From positions 541,369 through 605,368 of the forward strand of contig CAXFZM010000052.1 of assembly GCA_964007475.1 (NCBI GenBank): DNA of 64,000 nucleotides, written 5' to 3'. This stretch comes from Hybos culiciformis. Its lineage: Eukaryota > Arthropoda > Insecta > Diptera > Hybotidae. The translations under genes were made by a program, and so were the position numbers. The notes beneath the pieces are model-generated. The model saw only the letters and a list, made by a program, of their open reading frames with translations, was not told the origin of the DNA and searched no databases. This document shows positions 11,720-21,339 of this stretch, piece by piece (position 1 is the stretch's first letter; each line of letters opens with the position of its first letter).

Positions 11720-11941
11720 TTAAATTGCGTTAAGGGAGCCTATGCTTCTACTTAAATATTTTTTCTTTGTGGCTCCGTGCCAAACTTTATAAATTTTATA
11801 TGCTACAGCTAATATTGCTACACCTGCAATAATGTAAAGTAAGGTAGTTATTTCGGAGGGAAAGGATTCTGTGATATCGACTGTATTGATAACAGTGCCC
11901 GTATTAGAGGGAGCTTTTTGTTTAGACTCTCCACTACCCAT
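11720..11941 (-). CDS. Small myristoylation-motif membrane protein (73 aa), first ORF of the nested LTR element
   Basis: The protein begins MGSGESKQKAP. Gly2 followed by Ser at position 6 and Lys at 7 fits the N-myristoylation consensus. A Thr/Ser/Val-rich linker follows, then one hydrophobic helix at about residues 33-52 (TLLYIIAGVAILAVAYKIY), then a basic tail HGATKKKYLSRSIGS. The base composition is clearly less AT-biased than its surroundings, a sign of coding constraint. It is the first ORF after the 5' LTR and primer site, about 530 bp downstream. The combination predicts a lipid-anchored, membrane-spanning accessory protein; no function is known to me. A start further upstream is unlikely because the Gly2 context is so specific. 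Confidence 0.65.
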   Translation of the reverse strand: MGSGESKQKAPSNTGTVINTVDITESFPSEITTLLYIIAGVAILAVAYKIYKVWHGATKKKYLSRSIGSLNAI

Positions 11942-12352
11942 TTATATAACATATATAAGACAAAATGTAAGAGAAATTTATATATATATCTAAGGAAAAG
12001 ATTAATATATCAAGATTACTCAAAATTGAGGATAAAAGGATATTTAAAATAAAATTATTCGATCAATCCGAAGATATATCATCATAAAAAATTATATAAA
12101 ATTGTAAAAAAAATAAGATACATATCTTTAATGTTTTTGTAATATCCTTTGTTGTTATTCTTGTTGTTTTCTTTGCTGTTAATGATGTTGATGTTAATGT
12201 CGTTGTTGTTGCTGTTGTTGTTCTTGTTGTTATTATTTCTTCATTATATTGATGCTGTTGTTGTTGTTGTTATTGTAGATGTTTTTTTTTTTTTTTTTTT
12301 TTTTTTATTATATTTTATTTTATTGTTTTTTTTTTTTTTTGAAAAAAAAAAA

Positions 12353-12401
<49 letters not shown>

Positions 12402-12450
12402 TATTGCACTTTCTTCTTACTTTATTTTAATTCACAAAATTTTTTTTTTT
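11942..12450 (-). other. 5' leader of the nested element with homopolymer and GTT-type low-complexity sequence
   Basis: The + strand has a TTG/GTT-rich tract (about 12150-12275), a run of T near 12283-12306, an A run and a T run of about 40 (12358-12398). These produce spurious hydrophobic open frames on the + strand that I do not annotate. Confidence 0.7.
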
Positions 12451-12470
12451 TGAATTTGGCAGGATCGCCA
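12451..12470 (-). promoter_or_regulatory. Primer binding site of the nested element
   Basis: On the minus strand, directly after the LTR end CAGTAACA, the sequence reads TGGCGATCCTGCCAAATTCA. It begins TGG as expected for the complement of a tRNA 3' CCA end, and TGGCGA resembles the primer sites of errantivirus-type elements. I cannot name the tRNA with certainty. Confidence 0.75.
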
Positions 12471-13032
12471 TGTTACTGTTTTTTGTCTTTTTTTATTACT
12501 TCCAATACTTTTACCTTTTTTTGATTTTAAATAAAAAAACGCGACTTTTTTCTTTTCGATATCTTTATTGTTTGAGTTTTAGAATTACACTGAATATCTT
12601 AATTCTGATTTTCTTAGGTTTAAAAGGGAATTGAAATTTAAATTCCACAATTTTGATTTAGTACTTTGACCAATCAAAATTGGGAATGGGCGGGATTAAA
12701 TAATTATCAAAGTGCATAATTAACACTTTGATAATTATTTGAAATTGTAACTTGAGTATCGTTTATTTTATTATTCTTTATTAAAATAAACAAAAATGTT
12801 AAATTGACATTTTTGTTTATTCTAAAAAGAATTAAAAATAAAATATTAGTTTTGAAATATACAAAAATGTTAAATTGACATTTTTGTATATTTCCAAACC
12901 GATAAACAATTTGCACGTTAAGTGCTGCTATTTTATACAGTTGTAAATTGTTACAACTGTATAAAATGAAATCGTGGGAATATGAACAAGGAAATAGGTA
13001 ACTATAAATAAGGTAAGTAAAAGGGTGCAACA
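12471..13032 (-). repeat. 5' LTR of the nested non-autonomous element (562 bp)
   Basis: Partner of 6343-6904 with the same length and termini. It is followed at once by GGTG and the resumed BEL/Pao frame. Confidence 0.9.
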
Positions 13033-14520
13033 GGTGGGAAGGCCCTCAATGGCTTTCAGAAGAGGAAACACAGTGGCAACCCCCTGTTAAAATTACCCAA
13101 ACAGATTTAGAAGTGAGAAAATCTATACAAACTTTCAGTTCAGGTAGAAAAACTGTTTCTGAACGTTTCTCCGAGCTTTTCCGAGCATTGAGAGTGTTAG
13201 CAATCTGCCATAGATTTATTTCAAATTGTGTAACTCCTACAGAGTGTCGTTTAAAATTTCCTAAACCGTCTGAAATAAAATAAGTAAAAAATAAATTAAT
13301 TTTAAATGCTCAGAGAGAATATTTTAAGGAAGACTACGAATTTTTAAAAGAAAAATTAGTCCTCCCTAAATCTAGCTTATTACTTAAATTTAATCCGTTT
13401 TTAGATGAAAATTTATTAATTAGGATGAATGGTAGATTAGTTAATCTCAACGTTACTTATAACGAAAAACATCCTATAATAATTCCCAATCGTAGTCACT
13501 TTACAAAATTTTACTTAGAAGCAATTCACAAACTTACTTTACATACCAATATTTCTTTGATGATGAGCGTCGTACGACAGGAGTTTTGGATAATTAAATT
13601 AAAACTGTAAGATTCGTGGGATTCACAAACAAAAAACCCTAACGCAAATTACCTTCAGAAAAAATCTCGACTATTCGTCCACGTCAGCTTGGATTTCGCT
13701 GGCCCATTCCAATTAAAATTGTTTCGATGTCGTTGTAATCGTCTAACTAAAGGCTACGTATGCACCTTTGTGTGTTGTTCTACTACAGCTATACACCTAG
13801 AGCCTGTGAGCGATTTGTCAACAAAGACCTTCCTGCAAGCTTTTTCGCGTTTCTACGCCCGTCGAGGCCTATGTCGAACAATTTTCTGCGACAAAGTCAC
13901 AAACTTCGTAAGTGCTAAAAATGAGCTTGAAAGGGAATACAAAAGGGCATTAAAATCTGTTACTGCTGATGCCATTGAACAATTAGCGAACCGACACATC
14001 GATTTCAAATTTACTCCACCTTCAGCATGAAGCGGGGTGAAATCAATGAAATACCACCTGAAGAAAATTTGCTCGAACCAATCAGTAACATTTGAGGACT
14101 AGTCGACAATTTTGTGTCAAATTGAAATGGTGTCGAATAGCCGAGCTTTGACCGGATTAAGCGACGACTCAAACGAACTGAACGATTTGACGCCAGCTCA
14201 CTCCACCTGAACCTCCACTTGAATTGGAAATGTCTGACTTAAAAAGGTGGAACGAAGTTAAAAAAATCAGACATTATTTCTGGAATAGGTGGAGCAAGGA
14301 TTATTTGAATACCCTCCACCAACGCTCAAAGAAAAACCAAGAATCCCAACTCGTAGTTGATAGAATAGTAGTCATAAAAGAAGATAATCTACCGCCAACT
14401 CAGTGGTAATTGAAGTCCATAAAGGAAAAGATGGACAAATCCGGGTCGCAACGATTCGCACTAAAAATGAAATCCGCACACGCTCTATAGTAAAACTATG
14501 TCTACTTCCATAAATTTTAA
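13033..14520 (+). pseudogene. int: BEL/Pao integrase region, decayed
   Basis: The segment starts in the GPQWL motif, then has TECRLKFPKPSEIK ending in a stop at 13282. NGRLVNLNVTYNEKHPIIIP and FYLEAIHKLTLH (13425-13608) are the BEL integrase N-terminal zinc region. LDFAGPF (about 13690) supplies the first catalytic Asp and FCDKVTNF (about 13880) the region of the second, where the usual DN(G/A) is altered to DKV. The glutamate region is lost at a frame break near 14030. The C-terminal piece (14224-14409) has RWSKDYLNTLHQRSKW-type and DNLPPTQW motifs. Stops and at least three frame changes abolish function. Confidence 0.85.
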
Positions 14521-15310
14521 ATCATAAATTTCAAATAATTAAAATTGAACTTCATATTTTTGAATCTTAAATATTAGGAAAAAATGCAAATCTGAATTTT
14601 TTGTTCATTTTAATTCCAACTAAAAATTATGAAAACTAATGAAAACTATAAACTTTTTAACTTTAAATAAAACTAACTGAATTAATATTTTGAACGAAAT
14701 ACAATAAATACAAAATTTTTAAAATTTAAATTATGAAAAATAAGTACAAATTTAAAATTTTCATTATCAATTTATAAAGTTTCGAAAATTGCAACAACTT
14801 TCACTTAAATATAAAAAAAAAAGTTTATCTACATATTATTAATTAAAGATTTTTTTGTTGATAAAATATTTCTTGCCAGTAATAATTAATTGAACCTCAC
14901 AAAAGAGAGTACTTTTGTACAAATTTATTTCCCAGAGGGAACCATGATCCAAACGACTTGCGTTTGGTACAAATCCAAAATCATTGATACTATTGGACAG
15001 TTTGTTCCAACCTACAATTGGTCATAAATTCAGGAAATCGTAATGACATCAAGATTGTATCAAATTCTAACCATAGATCTGAACCACACATTATTACTAC
15101 ACGAATTGAAATCATTGATGGCCGAACAAATTGAATATTCAAGTTACAGATCAATGCAAAGATAATTGTGCCAATAGAATGTCGTCAAGTCAATTAGTAT
15201 GATGAGTGTTGCCATCCGTTAATAATGGACAGCATATTTGTGAATTATTCACATTATAGCGAACAAAAACTCGACTTACAGCAATCCATTAAATCTAAGG
15301 CCGGAGGATG
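14521..15310 (+). other. BEL/Pao 3' untranslated region
   Basis: AT-rich sequence after the integrase C-terminus with no protein signal. It ends in the purine-rich run AAGGCCGGAGGA (15299-15310), the form of polypurine tract seen just before BEL/Pao 3' LTRs. Confidence 0.6.
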
Positions 15311-15800
15311 TTCCAAATCAAACATTGAAAATCCACAAACTCTGCAGTTTATTTGATTTCAATTTAAATACATATAATAATGTATTGAAAGTTGTTATAC
15401 TAAATTTTATCTACATATAATATACAAAACAATGTATTGAAATTAATTATATATTGAATTGTACCTAACAGTTTCTAAAAACTCAAATTTATTATAAGCA
15501 AATTATATTATAATACTAGAAAAAAGCCTGCACAGAAAAAATAGTGCAAGCCTAGCCTAGTAACTATGCGTTGATTTTTGTCATTTCGAAAAGAGTGCTT
15601 TTATTTTTTATTGATAAAGTACGCCTTGATTTTTTTTGTTTATATTTTAAGGTTTTTATCGAAGTACGCCTTGCATTCAGTGTTGCATAGTCATTCGGTT
15701 ATTTTATTTATTATTTACGTTTAAAAAAATAAATTGAGGAAAGTGCCAACACTGTCAAGGTCGTTTAAGAGGTGAGTTCACCTTTTATTATATTAGAAGA
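15311..15800 (+). repeat. Probable BEL/Pao 3' LTR, right boundary unknown
   Basis: TGTTCCAAATCAAAC follows the purine tract directly, the usual TGTTC start of BEL/Pao LTRs. With no 5' LTR to compare, the end cannot be fixed. A short direct repeat, AAGTACGCCTTG(A/C)ATT, lies at about 15617 and 15664. Confidence 0.5.
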
Positions 15801-15988
15801 TGACGAAGAATGAAATAAATTTTTATTGTACTAATCGCATAGTGTTTGGTGAAATATAAAAAAGAAAAAAAAAAAATTTTAATGCGCATGGGATCGGTAT
15901 GTTGTATTTAGTGCTATAGAATTTAGATCACTAAATGGAGTATTATATGCGTCAATACTCCATGCAATCATTTAGATGCATGCAATCA

Positions 15989-16105
15989 TTTAGATGCATC
16001 TGCGTGAATAATGAAAACATTTAGATGTATCAGCGTGAATAATGAAATCATTTAGATGCATCACCGTAAATAATGAAATCATTAAGATGTTTCGTATTGA
16101 ATATT
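15989..16105. repeat. 31-bp tandem repeat, about 3.5 copies
   Basis: TTTAGATG starts units at 15989, 16020 and 16051, with a variant at 16082; each carries GTGAATAATGAAA. A shorter 18-bp partial unit precedes it at 15971. Confidence 0.85.
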
Positions 16106-16109
16106 ACGT

Positions 16110-16300
16110 AATACCTAAACAAACATAACCTCTCTCACAATATTTCAATACAAACAAATACAAAACAAAATGAAAAAAAAAGAGAACTGGTAATTCATAC
16201 ACAAAAATAATATCACTCCCCTCATAATATTTCAATACAGAATAATAACAAAAAAAGAAAATGAAAAAAAATCTATTCACATATAACAAAACATGTACAC
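16110..16300. repeat. Imperfect direct duplication (~100 bp)
   Basis: The block CACAATATTTCAATACA near 16135 recurs as CATAATATTTCAATACA near 16222, each followed by an A-rich run. No coding potential; the minus-strand open frame here is low-complexity. Confidence 0.5.
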
Positions 16301-16704
16301 ATTGCTAAATAAAAATGAGCACTCAATACCAGAGTTCATTAAATTATCTTCAAAAGAAAAAGCAAGGAGAAGATAACGATAATATTTCGCCTTTTTGTCT
16401 TTTATCTCTAAAAGAAAGAGAAATTAAAATAAAATTTAAATAAAGAAGAAGATAAAAGAAGAAAAATAAACAAAGTAAAGGGAAGATAATTTATTTTTTT
16501 CAAGCAATATTTCTTACCCCTTCTACCTCTTCTTCTATAACTTCGTATTTGAATATAAAACAAACGTATTTTTTTCTTCTTTATATTTTCTTCTCAAAAA
16601 AGAAGGGAATTTTTATGTCTTGTTCTTTTATTTTTTATTATATATTATCTCTACATTCTCTCTTTGCAACTACCTCTCCCATACGCATTAAAGCAGTATA
16701 TAAG

Positions 16705-16843
16705 ATATGTTAACAAAATTTGTCATAACAACTCGTTGTGTATACACACAAACATATAGACACTTGTCAATATTATTTGACTCGTGTCTATGTGTTTGTG
16801 TGTATACACAACTCGTAATTAATAACAAATTTAGTTAACATAT
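16705..16843. repeat. 139-bp palindromic foldback (MITE-like)
   Basis: The arms start ATATGTTAAC (16705) and end GTTAACATAT (16843). The inner part pairs TTGTGTATACACACAAACA with its complement across a short loop near CAATATTATTTG. Only a few mismatches occur over ~60-bp arms. No clear target duplication was found. Confidence 0.75.
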
Positions 16844-16944
16844 ATTATAATCTACTATTAATTGGTATGAAATTATTATTATATTTTTCAGTATTGTGCA
16901 CAGATATATGTATATGTATATTATTAAAAAAAAAACTATAGTAA

Positions 16945-19722
16945 TTATGTTTATTTGCCTGTTATGCAAAAATTACTCAACGATTAAAACTTTTCAACCA
17001 CTCTTATGTTACTTATAGAAAGGATAGATACAATATTCAGAACCCTTTATCTTCGACAAATGAACATTTCACACCTAAGGGTGGAGGTGTACTTGTCGCA
17101 GTACGAAACACCTTCCACTCTTCAGAAATACCTCTTCCCCAAACTGACCACTTAGAAATTATTTGTGTAAAAATTGAATATACAACTAAAAATATCTTTG
17201 TGTTCTGTTGCTACATTCCCCCCAATTCTAAGATAGACATCTATATTGACATCCTAAATGCAATTGAGTACATAACCTCTCTTCTTGACCCAACGGATGA
17301 AGTTATTTTATGTGGCGATTTTAATTTACCAGACATAAAATGGACAACACATGATGAAGAACCTTTCCAAGTTGCTGAGAATGTAGTGCATGAAATTGAT
17401 AGTACTTTTGTAGATACCCTTAATTGCCATTCACTACAACAAATTTCAAACGTTACCAATTCTCTTTCAAGACAGCTTGACTTAGTATATACATCTGACT
17501 GGAATAATGTTCTTCTTCGTGATATTGTAACACCTCTCGTTAACATTGATTGTTATCATCCGCCTATTTGCTTCACTATTTGTATAAATTCGACCCCAGA
17601 ACCTGACGCAGCTAAAACGTATTGCTATAATTTCAGCAAAGCAAATTTCGTAGGTTTGAATGATTTTTTTAGCTCTTATGACTTTTCTACATTATTTAAA
17701 AATGTAGATATTAACGATATTATTAGTAAGTTTTATGATATTGTTTATCGAGGTTTTAAACAGTATGTTCCCGTTACTATTGACAAAGGGTCACGCACAA
17801 ACCCTATCTGGTTTGATTCGGACTTAAAACGACTTAGAAATAAAAAAAACAAAGCGTGGAGGACTTATAATAAAACAAAAAATAATAACGACTATGTAGT
17901 CTTTGTCAGTATTTTCGAAGAATTTAAAACCACTACTGACCAAAAATATAATGACTACTTAATTGACATTTCAACTAAAATTAAAGATGACCCGAAGACA
18001 TTTTGGAAATTTGTTAATTCTAAAAGAAAATGCGATCAGTTCCCTACCTTTCTTGAATATAACGGACAAAAAAGTAATGACTCGAAAATTATTTCAAATT
18101 TTTTCAAAACTCATTTTTCAAGTTCATACTCTAGTTCAACCTTTTCTGTCTGCGAAACTGATTTTACCCACATGAATGAGACGGCCCAAGAATTGCCTTT
18201 AGATGTTTATTTCGATACTTGTCTTGTACAGAAACATTTAAAAAAACTTAATACCAATTCGAGACCAGGTCCAGATGGAGTGCCAGAGATAATTTTGAAA
18301 AATTGTTCTGAGTCTCTTGCTTCACCCATTTCATCTCTCTTTAATCTTTCCCTTACGTCGAAAGTTTTTCCTTCTTTTTGGAAGACTGCCTTTATAAAGC
18401 CTGTCCATAAAAAAGGTCCAAAACAAGATATAAAAAACTACCGTCCTATTGCGAACCTCTCTCCTATTCCTAAACTCTTTGAGCTTTTAGTTTATGATTC
18501 GATTTATAATCAATGCACAACGTTTCTTATTCCGAATCAACACGGATTTATGAAAAAGAAATCAACCGTCACTAATCTTGTTGAAACAACCTCTTCTATC
18601 ATAGAATCTATGGAATCCCGATCCCAAACCGACGTTATTTACACCGATCTTAGTAAAGCTTTTGATTTATTGCCCCATGATGTTATCTTGTTCAAACTTA
18701 AAAAGCTAAATTTTCCTGAGTATTTTATCAATTGGGTGGGCTCTTATTTAAAAGGACGAACATACAGAGTTATATTTCGATCATCAGTTTCATCTGCTTA
18801 TGAGGCCAACTCTGGAGTACCCCAGGGAAGTCATCTGGGTCCCCTCCTCTTCATTATTTCCATTAATGACGTTAGTTCTATAATACTAAATAGTGATGTT
18901 CAAATTTATGCAGATGATATGAAGATTTTTAAAATAATTAAATCAATTCATGACGCAACTCTCCTGCAGGAAGATTTAGATCGTTTTTTTCGCTGGTGCA
19001 AGTCGAACAATCTCTTACTCAATATTGATAAATGTGCTTATATGACTTTTACTCGCAGACATAATCCTATTAATCACATTTACTCCTTTGATAATGAAGT
19101 ACTTAACAAAGCTACTTTCTTCAAGGACTTAGGGGTCTGTTTTGACGAGAAATTGTCTTTTACGTCTCACTATGATAATATTGTAAATAAGACTAACTCC
19201 ATGCTAGGTTTCATAAAAAGGTGGTCCCGCGAATTTAACGACCCGTACATTCTTAAAGCACTCTATACTACTATCGTGCGCCCAAATATTGAATATGCCA
19301 GCCAAGTGTGGTCACCTTATTACAACATTCACATTGACCGCATTGAATCAATCCAAAAGAAATTTTTAAGATTCGCTCTTCGGCATCTTCCCTGGTCTGA
19401 TCCTTTAATTTTGCCACCTTACGAGAATAGATTAAAACTGATCAAATTAGTGTCCCTAAAAAAAAGACGAGAAGTAGGCGATGTTATTTTCGTAACTCAA
19501 GTAATTAACGAAAACATAGATTCTTCTTACATTCTTCAAAGAATACAATTTCGTTCAGATCCTCGTCTTCGCTCTGTTGAGCTTTTTTCCGTAAAATTCC
19601 ACAGAACAAATTATGGACAAAATGAACCTATCAACAGAATGCTCACTACAGGAAACAAATACAAACACTTAATTGATTTTTCTGTAACAAAACAAAACCT
19701 CAAACATATTCTTTTAGGTTAG
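16945..19722 (+). CDS. Non-LTR retrotransposon ORF2: EEP endonuclease plus reverse transcriptase, 5'-truncated
   Basis: The frame is open from the stop at 16942-16944 to TAG at 19720, about 925 codons, with no natural start because the element is 5'-truncated. The N-terminal part is the EEP endonuclease (GGGVLVAVR near 17080, VILCGDFNLPDIKW near 17310, QLDLVYT near 17475); the N-terminal Asn/Glu motifs are missing. The RT follows: KKGPKQDIKNYRPIANL near 18410, YTDLSKAFD near 18640, SGVPQGSHLGP near 18815 and IYADDMKIF near 18905. The C-terminal thumb has FKDLGVCFDEKL and ASQVWSPYY. It would nick target DNA and prime reverse transcription there. The uninterrupted RT frame suggests recent arrival. 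I place it in the Jockey/CR1 group by motif style; the exact clade is open. Confidence 0.85.
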   Translation, partial: LCLFACYAKITQRLKLFNHSYVTYRKDRYNIQNPLSSTNEHFTPKGGGVLVAVRNTFHSSEIPLPQTDHLEIICVKIEYTTKNIFVFCCYIPPNSKIDIYIDILNAIEYITSLLDPTDEVILCGDFNLPDIKWTTHDEEPFQVAENVVHEIDSTFVDTLNCHSLQQISNVTNSLSRQLDLVYTSDWNNVLLRDIVTPLVNIDCYHPPICFTICINSTPEPDAAKTYCYNFSKANFVGLNDFFSSYDFSTLFKNVDINDIISKFYDIVYRGFKQYVPVTIDKGSRTNPIWFDSDLKRLRNKKNKAWRTYNKTKNNNDYVVFVSIFEEFKTTTDQKYNDYLIDISTKIKDDPKTFWKFVNSKRKCDQFPTFLEYNGQKSNDSKIISNFFKTHFSSSYSSSTFSVCETDFTHMNETAQELPLDVYFDTCLVQKHLKKLNTNSRPGPDGVPEIILKNCSESLASPISSLFNLSLTSKVFPSFWKTAFIKPVHKKGPKQDIKNYRPIANLSPIPKLFELLVYDSIYNQCTTFLIPNQHGFMKKKSTVTNLVETTSSIIESMESRSQTDVIYTDLSKAFDLLPHDVILFKLKKLNFPEYFINWVGSYLKGRTYRVIFRSSVSSAYEANSGVPQGSHLGPLLFIISINDVSSIILNSDVQIYADDMKIFKIIKSIHDATLLQEDLDRFFRWCKSNNLLLNIDKCAYMTFTRRHNPINHIYSFDNEVLNKATFFKDLGVCFDEKLSFTSHYDNIVNKTNSMLGFIKRWSREFNDPYILKALYTTIVRPNIEYASQVWSPYYNIHIDRIESIQKKFLRFALRHLPWSDPLILPPYENRLKLIKLVSLKKRREVGDVIFVTQVINENIDSSYILQRIQFRSDPRLRSVELFSVKFHRTNYGQNEPINRMLTTGNKYKHLIDFSVTKQNLKHILLG

Positions 19723-19858
19723 TAATTACATGTATATGTATGTATTTAAGTTAATTATTTTTCAAAAATTTTACTATGTATTTTTCAAAAATTTTACTAT
19801 GTATTTTTTTTTAGTTTAATTTTAAATTTTTCCAATGTAAAAAGTTTGAGCTAAACTA

Positions 19859-19889
<31 letters not shown>
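19723..19889 (+). repeat. 3' UTR and (TAAA)n tail of the non-LTR element
   Basis: A short 3' UTR includes a 21-bp direct duplication (TTTTTCAAAAATTTTACTATG twice from about 19757). It ends in about eight TAAA/AAAT units at 19857-19889, the microsatellite tail typical of CR1/Jockey-like insertions. Confidence 0.8.
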
Positions 19890-19891
<2 letters not shown>

Positions 19892-20455
19892 CAATGATTA
19901 TAAATATAATAATATAATATATGCACATAATTATATAGCATATAAATATAATTATAACATATACACACATCATATATATTCAATATATATGTACGAAATG
20001 TATATAATATACGTACTTAAATTTTTATAATATTTTTTGAAAATTAAATAAAAATATTTAATCGACATGTATCAAAAATGATAACAAGAACTGAAGCACA
20101 ATATGCTTAATTGCTATTTCTTCCTGAACATATTTTTTGTTTTAAATAAATATAAAAAAAATTATGCTGTTATAGATAGCAACAATTTTTTTTATTATTT
20201 TTATTATTTTTATTTAATTTTTTATAATATAATACTACGTATGTGAGGAGAAGAAACATGTATAGTAAAATCTATAATATTTTTTATAATTTTAGATATT
20301 GTAATTAAACGTTTAAGTATATTTAACTTCATGTTTACCACAACACTGTATACCACTTCTCTGTGTTTTCACTTCACTGTTTTTTCATTTCACTGTAATT
20401 TCATATTTCAATAAAGAAAATTTCAAATTTTTCAAAAAATAATTTTTCGAAAAGG
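19890..20455. other. AT-rich stretch, nothing recognised
   Basis: Only TA-rich low-complexity sequence (for example 19905-20010) and no protein or repeat structure. Confidence 0.6.
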
Positions 20456-21339
20456 ATCTAATGGAATCTAGGCTAATTCATCGCCTAGCAATTCATCGCC
20501 AAGCAATTCATCGCCAGCAATTCATCGCCAGCAATTCATCGTCAAGCAATTCATCGTCAAAAAGTTCATCGCCGGCGGCGATGAATTGCTGGTGATGGAT
20601 TGCTTGGCGATGAATTGCTGGCGATTCATATTTCATGTTTTTTTTTTGGTTTCTTTTTTATATTTCGGTGAAAAAAAAATTTTGCCTTCGAAAAATGTAT
20701 GAAAATTTTGAGTGGCCATATCTCCAAAACGGGACATTTCCGAGAAAAAAACTTTTGAATTTGTTGATTTGGGAACCGCCTCTACTTCCTCACCAAGTTT
20801 CAGCCACATCGGGCTAATTTTTTTTTTATTTTTTTTTTATATATTTCGAAAAAAAAAAAAATGTTTCCATAAAAAAATGTATGAAAATTTTTGAGGGGCC
20901 AAATCTCCGAAACGGAGCATTTCCAAGAAAAAAGCTTCTGTATTTAATGGTTTGGGCACCGCCTCTACCCAATCACCAATTGGCGATGAATTGCTGGCGA
21001 TGAATTGCTGGCGATGAATAGCTGGCGATGAATTGCTGGCGATGAATTGCTGGCGATGAATTGCTGGCGATGAATTGCTGGCGATGAATTGCTGGCGATG
21101 AATTACTGGCGATGAATTGCTGGCGATGAATTACTGGCGATGAATTACTGGCGATGAATTGCTGGCGATGAATTACTTGCGAAGAATTACTGGCGATGAA
21201 TTGCTTGGCGATGAATTGCTTGGCGATGAACTTTTTGACGATGAATTGCTTGACGATGAATTGCTGGCGATGAATTGCTGGCGATGAATTGATTCGCGAT
21301 GAATTGCTAGGCGATGAATCAGCCGCTTACCATCTAATG
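20456..21339. mobile_element. Foldback-type element with 14-bp repeats in its inverted ends, 8-bp target duplication
   Basis: ATCTAATG occurs at 20456-20463 and 21332-21339. Between them, 20464-21331, the left end carries an array of AGCAATTCATCGCC-type units and the right end about 22 units of the reverse complement GGCGATGAATTGCT. The outermost 26 bp of both ends align without gaps (…GGCTRATTCATCGCCTAGC). A secondary inverted copy lies at 20560-20630. The middle (20635-20980) is a ~190-bp unit in two diverged copies (…GGAACCGCCTCTAC and …GGGCACCGCCTCTAC). No transposase is encoded. Long inverted ends made of short tandem repeats are the hallmark of Foldback-like elements; the 8-bp duplication would fit hAT or P-type transposases. 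Confidence 0.85.

Larger units (their letters stand above)
6339..13036 (-). mobile_element. Non-autonomous LTR retrotransposon (errantivirus/Gypsy-derived), 6690 bp, nested in BEL/Pao
   Basis: Two 562-bp LTRs (6343-6904 and 12471-13032) bound an internal region of 5566 bp. GGTG occurs immediately outside both (6339-6342 and 13033-13036), a 4-bp target duplication. Orientation is minus: the primer site lies beside the right LTR, a purine tract beside the left LTR, and all credible ORFs are on the minus strand. Order along the element is 5' LTR, primer site, small ORF (11720-11941), small ORF (10889-11089), gag-like fusion (8850-10361), long AT-rich 3' region, 3' LTR. Protease, RT, RNase H and integrase core are missing, so movement would depend on a helper. 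The LTRs look identical by eye, so the insertion is recent compared with its host element. Confidence 0.85.
3490..15800 (+). mobile_element. BEL/Pao LTR retrotransposon, decayed, split by a nested LTR element
   Basis: The order along the + strand is gag, protease, RT, RNase H-type segment (up to 6338), then, after the nested insertion 6343-13032, the integrase zinc region, integrase core and C-terminus (13033-14520), and a 3' LTR start at 15311. This order and the motifs (DPGSE protease, YVDD RT, LDFAGPF integrase) are those of BEL/Pao. No 5' LTR or primer site is visible upstream of 3490, where a pogo-like MITE ends at 3443, so the 5' end is deleted. Many frameshifts and stops make this copy inactive. 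The outer right boundary is uncertain. Confidence 0.85.

Noticed and set aside
12149..12524. Hydrophobic Phe/Leu-rich open frames on the + strand
   Set aside because: They are translations of T runs and TTG-type low complexity in the leader of the minus-strand LTR element.
20985..21320. CRISPR-like or satellite array
   Set aside because: No spacers; it is the right end of the foldback element with a matching inverted left end and target duplication.
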